Assembly (NCBI RefSeq): GCF_026625805.1
Contig: NZ_CP113064.1
Coordinates: 2,520,657-2,584,656 of the forward strand
Reading direction: 5' to 3'
DNA: 64,000 nucleotides
Source: Brevundimonas sp. SL130
GTDB lineage: Bacteria; Pseudomonadota; Alphaproteobacteria; Caulobacterales; Caulobacteraceae
The notes beneath the pieces are model-generated. The model did not search any database. It was not told the origin of the DNA and saw only the letters and a program-made list of their open reading frames with translations. The position numbers and the translations under genes were made by a program. Below are positions 58,375 to 64,000 of the stretch, in pieces. The number at the start of each line of letters is the position of its first letter. The first letter of the stretch is position 1.

Positions 58375-59124
58375 TTAGTCCACGCGTTCGGCGATCCGAC
58401 CCCGCCCGTCGTTGATGACGAAGAACAGGCCCTTTTCCCCATTGTCCGCCAGTTCAAGCGTCCCGGTCACCTCAACAAGGTGGTAGCCGGCCTCGATCGG
58501 GCGGCTGAGCCGGACCTCGATGATCTCATTGGGTTCGGCCGGGGGATGGAAGAAGCAAACCGGGGTATAGGGGGAGATCAGGAAATGGGCGGTGCGATCC
58601 GTGGACTCGAGCGGAAGCATATAGCCCCGTACGGTCACGGTCTGACCGGCGATGGCGCGGACACTCGCGGGATGCGCCGCCCGGTACAGTTGAGTCCGGT
58701 CGTCGATGGAAATCCGGGTCTGGCGCAACTTACGCCAGAGGGGCCCGTCCGCGCGGGGTAGATCCAGTTGCGTCCGGCGTTCCGACGCCAGCTCTCCATC
58801 AACCGGCGGACCGCCCGCCCCCGCGCCGACGGACGCCATCGGCCCGGTCCGGATCGGTGGAAGGGCGCTGATTTCCGCCTCCAACGCCGCCCATTCGGCG
58901 TCCTCATCCGACCCGGCGTCCGTCTGGCCCGACGCGCTGATAGACCCGACGTCCGGTTCCTGACCCGCGCGGCCCGGGTTCCCGGCGGCGGCGTTGATCG
59001 CTGCGGACTCCGCGGCGGTCACAACGGCAGGCGGCGCCGCGGCGTCCGGCGGCGTCGGTCGGTCGCAAGCCGAAAGCCCGCAGACCGCAAGCGAAAGGGC
59101 GAATGGCGAAATCCGCATCCTCAA
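58375..59124 (-). CDS. DUF3299 lipoprotein
   Basis: 249 residues with signal peptide and lipobox LSAC (Cys about 20), an Ala/Pro-rich linker, and a C-terminal domain containing IAGQTVTVRGYMLPLE, FLISPYTPVCFFHPPAEPNEIIEV and YHLVEVTGTLELADNGEKGLFFVI, which match DUF3299. Such proteins accompany zinc-regulated ABC systems in Alphaproteobacteria; I recall a Zur-controlled ABC operon (znuGHI) in Caulobacter that may be the same type. Overlaps the permease gene by four bases. Confidence 0.8.
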   Translation of the reverse strand: MRMRISPFALSLAVCGLSACDRPTPPDAAAPPAVVTAAESAAINAAAGNPGRAGQEPDVGSISASGQTDAGSDEDAEWAALEAEISALPPIRTGPMASVGAGAGGPPVDGELASERRTQLDLPRADGPLWRKLRQTRISIDDRTQLYRAAHPASVRAIAGQTVTVRGYMLPLESTDRTAHFLISPYTPVCFFHPPAEPNEIIEVRLSRPIEAGYHLVEVTGTLELADNGEKGLFFVINDGRGRIAERVD

Positions 59125-60338
59125 CGTCCCTGAAGTTCGTCAACCGGATCGGTGCAGATCGCCAGCCAGACCCCCGGCGCCGAGCCGATCAGACCCAGCG
59201 CGACCGAGGCCAGAATGACGAGCGCGTCGAGGCCGCCCATCGACGGCAGAGTCAGGCTGAAGGGGGCCGCGTTCGACTGCGCGACGCCCCAAGCCAGACC
59301 ACGCCCCAGGACGAGGCCCGCAAAGCCGCCAGCGAGGCCGAGAGCGCCGCCCTCCAGCAGGACCACGCTCGCCAGCCGCGCCGACGAGGCGCCCAGCGCC
59401 TTGAGCAGGGCCAACTCCCGGCGTCGGGCGCGCACCGCAGTGGTCAGCGCCAGGACAAATCCGCCTGCGGCCAGCGCCAGCAACAGGCCGCCGAGCCGCG
59501 TCATCATGGCCGCGCCGTCGCCGATCATGGCGTTCAGCCGCTGGGCCTCGCGCGGCGGAGAGGCGGTCTGCACCCCGGCGAGCCGCCCGAGCCGGGGCGG
59601 CAGCATCACGGCCCCGAGGGCGCTCTGATACTGAACCAGCACGGCGGTCACCTCGCGGTGCGTTTGCGGTTCGGAGGCGTGGTCATGATCGTGGGCCCCG
59701 CCCTCGACGGCCTCGACGGGCTCCGCCTCATGCAGGCTCCAGACGCTGGACAGGTCGGTCAACACGAGGCGGTCCGCCACCGCGCCGCTTGGTCGCAAGA
59801 CGCCGACGACGCGGTAAGGCCGGTCGGCGTGTTCCTGATCCCCGCCTTCCAGGCCATGCGCGCCGACGAAGGAATCCCCGACCGCCAGCCCCATGCGCCG
59901 GGCCACGGTCGCCCCAAGCACGGCCTCCATTTCCCTGCCCCACCACCGGCCGTCATCAAGCCTGAGGTCCTGCAGGGCCGCATAGTCCCGGGTCGTTCCG
60001 ACGATCCGGTAGGCGCCGAGGCTGTCGCCCATGGACAGAGGCACGGCGCGGCGGACCAGCGGGTCCCGCGCGATCTGTTCGGCCACGACCCAGGGAATAT
60101 TGCCGGTCGGGACGTCGGCCTGAAACACCGCCGAGGTCACCAGTTGCAACGGACTGCCCGACGCACCGACGACCAGATCGACGCCGGCGAGGTCGCGCGT
60201 CAGCCGGGCGTCGGCGGCCTGGCGCACCAACAGGACCGAAACCGTAATCGCCACGGCCACGGCGAGCAGGAGGACGTGAAACACCCAGGTGGCCGGACGT
60301 CGGCGGATGAAGGCCCATACGAGTCGAGTAAGCGTCAT
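59121..60338 (-). CDS. ABC transporter permease (MacB/FtsX type)
   Basis: 405 residues: an N-terminal membrane segment (WVFHVLLLAVAVAITVSVLLV), a large extracytoplasmic domain with His-rich EGGAHDHDHASE near residue 210, and three C-terminal membrane segments (GLLLALAAGGFVLALT, LALLKALGASSARLASVVLLEGGALGLAGGFAGLVLG, LVILASVALGLIGSAPGVWLA). This is the mechanotransmission-type permease layout. The HDHDH cluster could bind a metal. Coupled to the ATPase by a four-base overlap. Confidence 0.88.
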   Translation of the reverse strand: MTLTRLVWAFIRRRPATWVFHVLLLAVAVAITVSVLLVRQAADARLTRDLAGVDLVVGASGSPLQLVTSAVFQADVPTGNIPWVVAEQIARDPLVRRAVPLSMGDSLGAYRIVGTTRDYAALQDLRLDDGRWWGREMEAVLGATVARRMGLAVGDSFVGAHGLEGGDQEHADRPYRVVGVLRPSGAVADRLVLTDLSSVWSLHEAEPVEAVEGGAHDHDHASEPQTHREVTAVLVQYQSALGAVMLPPRLGRLAGVQTASPPREAQRLNAMIGDGAAMMTRLGGLLLALAAGGFVLALTTAVRARRRELALLKALGASSARLASVVLLEGGALGLAGGFAGLVLGRGLAWGVAQSNAAPFSLTLPSMGGLDALVILASVALGLIGSAPGVWLAICTDPVDELQGR

Positions 60339-60982
60339 GCCGCCACCGCCTCGACCGGGAGCAGGACCTGGTGGTTGGCGATCCTCCGTTTGAGCCTTTG
60401 ATCGTGGGTGGCGATCACAAGCGCCGCACCCGTCCGCTGGGCCGCGTCTTGCAGCAGGTCGGCGACGGTCTCGGCATTGTCGTCGTCGAGGCTCGCGGTC
60501 GGCTCGTCGGCCAGGATCAGGGCGGGACGGATGAACAGGGCGCGCGCGATCGCCACACGTTGGGCCTCGCCCCGGCTCAGGGATTCGGCCCGGCGATCCG
60601 CGAGGCTGGCGAGGCCCACGGCGGCCAGGGCGCGGCGCGCTTCCCCCGCGTCCTGCGGCAATCCTCTGACGAAGGAGGCGAGCAGGATGTTCTCCAGCAC
60701 CGAGAGACCCGGCAGAAGATGGACGTCCTGAAAGATCAGTCCGACCGTCGGCGGGGAATCGACGCCCGAGGCGAGCCTCTCTTGGCTCAAGATCACCGCG
60801 CCCGATATCGGCGCAAGCAGACCCGCCAGGGTGACCAGGGCCGTGGATTTTCCCGCGCCGGACCGGCCCAGCAGCAGCGCGCCTTCGCCGGCGCGCAGGG
60901 CGAAGTCGGGAACCCGTGCGACCGCGCGCGACCGCCGGCCGACGACCAGGTCCTCCAGGCGCAAGCGGTCATCCGCCCTCAT
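60335..60982 (-). CDS. ABC transporter ATP-binding protein (LolD/MacB type)
   Basis: 215 residues. Walker A LGRSGAGKST at about 38-47, Q-loop LIFQDVHLLPG, signature LSRGEAQRVAIARAL (Arg replaces the first Gly of LSGGQ), Walker B LILADEPTASLD and switch His IATHDQRL. First gene of the ATPase-permease-DUF3299 operon; the promoter region is shared with the divergent MerC-like gene. Confidence 0.93.
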   Translation of the reverse strand: MRADDRLRLEDLVVGRRSRAVARVPDFALRAGEGALLLGRSGAGKSTALVTLAGLLAPISGAVILSQERLASGVDSPPTVGLIFQDVHLLPGLSVLENILLASFVRGLPQDAGEARRALAAVGLASLADRRAESLSRGEAQRVAIARALFIRPALILADEPTASLDDDNAETVADLLQDAAQRTGAALVIATHDQRLKRRIANHQVLLPVEAVAA

Positions 60983-61034
60983 GATTCAACGCAGAGAAAT
61001 CGGATCAAAACGCGCCTCACGGGGTTGCAGCAGA

Positions 61035-61049
61035 CGTTACACAATAACA
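61035..61049. promoter_or_regulatory. Zur-like box in the divergent ABC/MerC promoter
   Basis: CGTTACACAATAACA matches TGTTATANTATAACA at eleven of fourteen defined positions and keeps the GTTA...TAAC inverted repeat. It lies midway between the ATPase start (60982) and the MerC-like start (61081), where one Zur dimer site could control both directions. Confidence 0.55.
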
Positions 61050-61080
61050 TATCCAAATCGTCAGACGAAGGAACCCGCTT

Positions 61081-61458
61081 TTGACCGCACATGCCCCTGC
61101 CCGCGCCGGCGACGCCGTCGCCATTAGCCTGTCAGGCCTGTGCCTGGTCCACTGCCTGATCCTTCCGCTTGCGGCGGGGTTCCTGCCGTTGCTAGGCGCC
61201 TGGACGGAGGCGGAATGGGTGCATTGGGGCTTCGTCGCCGTGGCCGCGCCGGTCTCGCTTTGGACCCTCTCGCGCCCCCAGACGAAATCCCTTTCCGCCG
61301 TGATCATAGGCCTGGCCGTCCTCGGACTCGGTCTTCTGATCGCGGGCGCCGCCGGCTATCCAGACCATGACTGGGAAACCGCCTTGACCGTCGTCGGAGG
61401 GCTAGCGCTCGCGACGGCCCATCTGATCAACTGGCGGCGGCAGTCCCACGGGCATTAG
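61081..61458 (+). CDS. MerC-family membrane protein
   Basis: 125 residues starting at TTG after gaaggaa. Four membrane segments; the first contains SLSGLCLVHCLILPLAAGF, the Cys-x4-Cys-like metal motif of MerC proteins (Cys at about 21 and 25). C terminus HGH. In the MerC family the cysteines bind mercury; relatives near Zur-regulated genes may carry other metals. Co-regulated with the divergent ABC operon through the Zur-like site, if that is real. Confidence 0.82.
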   Translation: MTAHAPARAGDAVAISLSGLCLVHCLILPLAAGFLPLLGAWTEAEWVHWGFVAVAAPVSLWTLSRPQTKSLSAVIIGLAVLGLGLLIAGAAGYPDHDWETALTVVGGLALATAHLINWRRQSHGH

Positions 61459-61655
61459 ACAGGCCGGCGGCGCCCTGCTTCAAGATGAACGCCTTCTGGG
61501 CGTCCGACCCGAGGGGCGGCGCAGCCAAAATGCTGATGCCTTCATGGTCTTCCTCTCCCTCCCAGCCAGGGAAATCTCAGCGGAAAACTCCAACGTCCGG
61601 TGATCCAGTTTCTGTGGAGCAGATCACACCGCCAAGCGGTCTGGGCGCGACGCGG

Positions 61656-62144
61656 CTAGAACCGGACCGTCTGGGCGGTTGATCCCGGCCGGAACACGAC
61701 AGTTCGGGTTACGCCGTCCACCCGCACATTGACCTGCTGCTGCTGGTCCTCGTGAACGCCCGGGAAGAAGTCGAGGTCGATGGTGACGGCCTGGACATAG
61801 CGGTCGTCCGTGTGGCCCGCGTAGTCCACCTGCACATTGTCGCCGGCCAGTTGCGTGTCGGCATGGGTCACGGCGACGACCTCGTCATCGATCAACAGAC
61901 GGAAACGCTGGCCCAGATGGGTTTCCAAAGCGGCCAGGGCTTGCGGATCGTCGAGGGAGGGCTGGGCTTGGGGCGCAATAGTCTCCAGCGCGGGCTCCAC
62001 ATCGTGCGCGGCGAACCTGTGCTGGACGGTCACGACGCCGTCGCGGCCGATTTCGATCACCGTCAGCCCGCCATGCCCCTTGTGCGCCAGGGCCGGAGAC
62101 GCGATCGCGGCGATCGCAGCGCCTATCATCAGGATCCTGCGCAT
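61656..62144 (-). CDS. DUF6702 family exported protein
   Basis: 162 residues with signal peptide MRRILMIGAAIAAIASPALA and a His-rich mature N terminus (HKGHGG). The beta-rich body with HRFAAHDVEPAL and the ending RVDGVTRTVVFRPGSTAQTVRF match DUF6702 proteins, which are routinely encoded after M1-type peptidases. The ATG overlaps the peptidase stop (TGATG; a GTG three bases earlier is also possible). Function unknown, perhaps a periplasmic companion of the peptidase. Bases 61459-61655 hold no recognisable gene. Confidence 0.82.
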   Translation of the reverse strand: MRRILMIGAAIAAIASPALAHKGHGGLTVIEIGRDGVVTVQHRFAAHDVEPALETIAPQAQPSLDDPQALAALETHLGQRFRLLIDDEVVAVTHADTQLAGDNVQVDYAGHTDDRYVQAVTIDLDFFPGVHEDQQQQVNVRVDGVTRTVVFRPGSTAQTVRF

Positions 62145-64000
62145 CACGACCCGCTCACTACACGAGCGGCGGTGGAGTCCGGACTGACCTCGACATCACT
62201 GTCGCGCATCCGGTTCTCGCCCGGCGGGGATTCAGGCGAAAGACTCAGCGAACGTTCGTCGATCCGCTGCGGATAGCTGTTGTTGCCCCGGTTGGCGTCG
62301 GCCGTCTCCCAAAGCGGATCGATCTCGGCGCCCGCCAAGGTCTTCGACGAGACGTACTGCCAGACGACCTGATTGGGGTTCCGCCGCCAGATCTCGGCGG
62401 GGATGCGGATGGTTTCGTCTGTTCCGTCCGACCAGGTCAGTTTCACGATCACCGGCGACACCAGGCCGCCGATGTTCTTGAAGGTGAAGCGGTAGATGTT
62501 GTCCTCGAAGGTCTGGGCCCGGCGTCGCTCCGGCTTGGCCTTTCCGGCCGCCGAAGTTGCGTCCCGCCGCTGCTGGGCTGTGGTCGTGAACCGGTCGGTC
62601 TCATTGTAGAAATCGCGCGTCGCCGGATCCCGCTCGACCACGGTCTCGATGCCGGCGTTTCGTTGCGCCGTCAGCGAACCCGGCTGGCTTTCGAACCGCG
62701 TCCGCGCCGCCGCGTTGCGGACCTCGGGATCGGTCGATTCCAGCTTCGCCGCCGTCACGCCCTCTAACGCCACATCGACGTGATCGGTCGAATAGAACCA
62801 GCCGCGCCAGAACCAGTCGAGATCGACGCCCGAGCCCTCCTCCATCGAACGGAAGAAGTCATAGGGCGTCGGGCGTTTGAAGCGCCAGCGCTGGGCGTAT
62901 TCCCGGAACGCCCGATCGAACAGCTCGCGTCCCAGAACCGTCTCACGCAGGATCACCAGAGCCGTGGCGGGCTTGGCGTAGGCGTTGGGGCCGAACTGGT
63001 TGATGGCGTCGGACTGGGTCATGACCGGCATCTGGTCCTGGCTGACCATATATTCGACGATGTCCTTGGGCTCTCCCCGCGACGGGAAGTCGGCGTCCCA
63101 GAGTTTCTCGGCCTGGAACTGTAGGAAGCTGTTCAGCCCCTCGTCCATCCAGCTCCACTGGCGTTCATCCGAGTTGACGGTCATCGGGAAATAGATGTGG
63201 CCGACCTCGTGGATGACCACGCCGATCAGCCCGTTCTTGGCGCGTTCGGTATAGGTCAGCCGTCCCTTGTCATCCTTTACCGGACGCGGCCCGTTGAAGG
63301 TGATCATCGGATATTCCATCCCACCCACCGGCCCGTTGACCGACTGGGCCGTTGGATAGGGGTAGGTGAAGGCGAACTGATTATAGACGTCGATGGTGTG
63401 GGCGATGGCGCGGGTCGAATAGGCGTCCCACAGCGGCCGCCCCTCTTTCGGATAGAAGGACATGGCCATGACGACGGGATGTTCGGCGCTGTCCTGTTCG
63501 ATGCCCATCGCATCCCAGATGAATTTGCGGCTGGAGGCGAAGGCGAAATCGCGGACGTTGTCGGCGCGGAAGTTCCAGGTGCGGACGCCGGACCGGGCCG
63601 GCCGACCCTCCGCCGCTAAGGCTTCGGCGGGGGTGACGATATAGACGGGGGCGTCGGCGATGCGCGCCCGCTCCAGCCGCGCGCGCTGCTCGGCGCTCAA
63701 TATCTCCGGATTGGTCAGAACGCCGGTCGAGGCGACGATGTGGTCGGCGGGGGCCGTGATCGAGACCTGGTAGTCGCCGAACTCGAGGGTGAACTCGCCC
63801 GCGCCGAGGAAGGCCTGGTTATGCCAGCCTTCATAATCTGAATAGACCGCCAGGCGGGGGAACCACTGCGCGGCCAAGAACAGGCAGTTTCCGTCTTCGC
63901 CGGGTTCGGTGAAACACTCATAGCCGCTGCGTCCGCCGACGACCTTGGTCTCCGGCAGAGGCAGGGAATAGCCCATTCTGAACGTGAAGCTCTCGCCGGT
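62144..64000 (-). CDS. M1 family metallopeptidase, N terminus beyond the window
   Basis: At least 618 residues; the frame is open through base 64000 (TGESFTFRMGYS at the edge), so the true start is outside. Gluzincin features: GGMEYPMITF in place of GAMEN, the zinc motif HEVGH in GLIGVVIHEVGHIYFP, and MDEGLNSFLQF with the third ligand Glu. This is the M1-like group with C-terminal FFRSMEEGSGVDLDWFWRGWFY followed by a variable tail. Likely periplasmic or secreted peptidase. Coupled to the DUF6702 gene. Confidence 0.92.
   Translation of the reverse strand, partial: TGESFTFRMGYSLPLPETKVVGGRSGYECFTEPGEDGNCLFLAAQWFPRLAVYSDYEGWHNQAFLGAGEFTLEFGDYQVSITAPADHIVASTGVLTNPEILSAEQRARLERARIADAPVYIVTPAEALAAEGRPARSGVRTWNFRADNVRDFAFASSRKFIWDAMGIEQDSAEHPVVMAMSFYPKEGRPLWDAYSTRAIAHTIDVYNQFAFTYPYPTAQSVNGPVGGMEYPMITFNGPRPVKDDKGRLTYTERAKNGLIGVVIHEVGHIYFPMTVNSDERQWSWMDEGLNSFLQFQAEKLWDADFPSRGEPKDIVEYMVSQDQMPVMTQSDAINQFGPNAYAKPATALVILRETVLGRELFDRAFREYAQRWRFKRPTPYDFFRSMEEGSGVDLDWFWRGWFYSTDHVDVALEGVTAAKLESTDPEVRNAAARTRFESQPGSLTAQRNAGIETVVERDPATRDFYNETDRFTTTAQQRRDATSAAGKAKPERRRAQTFEDNIYRFTFKNIGGLVSPVIVKLTWSDGTDETIRIPAEIWRRNPNQVVWQYVSSKTLAGAEIDPLWETADANRGNNSYPQRIDERSLSLSPESPPGENRMRDSDVEVSPDSTAARVVSGS

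Overview
The window is high-GC bacterial DNA with dense, tightly overlapping operons (many ATGA/GTGA stop-start junctions, frequent GTG and TTG starts). Gene content and order point to an alphaproteobacterium of the Caulobacterales, probably Brevundimonas-like: aroQ-accB-accC-(ldh)-aat, an NDUFA12 complex I subunit overlapping a DUF2155 protein, NodT-type efflux, and several TonB receptors. This placement is inference from synteny and style, not a database match.

Region 1 (1-10.4 kb) is mostly core: a short squalene/phytoene-synthase-like protein and polyprenyl diphosphate synthase, a TrmN-like methyltransferase, thiS-thiG, aroQ, the biotin carboxylase pair accB-accC, a D-lactate-dehydrogenase-like enzyme, aat, then an AT-rich islet (about 8.65-9.0 kb) encoding a small membrane protein, followed by DUF2155 and NDUFA12 genes. 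Region 2 (10.4-21.7 kb) is an MdtABC-type RND efflux operon (adaptor, two permeases, outer membrane factor) divergent from an OmpR/EnvZ-type two-component pair.

Region 3 (21.8-44.7 kb) is a catabolic supercluster. First comes a complete protocatechuate 4,5-cleavage pathway: ligJ-ligA-ligB-ligC with a DUF1932 dehydrogenase on one strand, ligK-ligU-ligI on the other, around a LysR regulator that appears to carry two tandem DNA-binding domains. Beside it lies a module whose substrate I cannot name: a GntR/FCD regulator, a ring-cleavage-type VOC dioxygenase, a Rieske protein translationally coupled to an FAD monooxygenase, cupin, SDR, FAH-family, cyclase-family and alpha/beta hydrolases, MFS transporter, LysR regulator, and a second arm of ornithine-cyclodeaminase-like protein, DapA-like aldolase, semialdehyde dehydrogenase and EthD protein. 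Between the two arms at the GntR gene sits a precisely phased array of four ATTGA/TCAAT half-sites. This module is the best candidate for an undescribed system.

Region 4 (44.9-55.1 kb) is iron acquisition: DUF2218 protein, TonB siderophore receptor, AraC regulator, siderophore-binding lipoprotein, two FecCD permeases, ATPase, and an LLM flavin monooxygenase overlapping the ATPase gene; Fur-like sites precede the receptor and the binding protein. An IS630-type element with TA target duplication lies directly after it. Region 5 (55.1-61.5 kb) looks like metal (probably zinc) homeostasis: AraC regulator, TonB receptor, DUF3299 lipoprotein, FtsX-type permease, ATPase and MerC-like protein, with Zur-like sites before the receptor and between the ATPase and merC-like genes. 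The window ends in a DUF6702 protein and an M1-family metallopeptidase that runs off the right edge.
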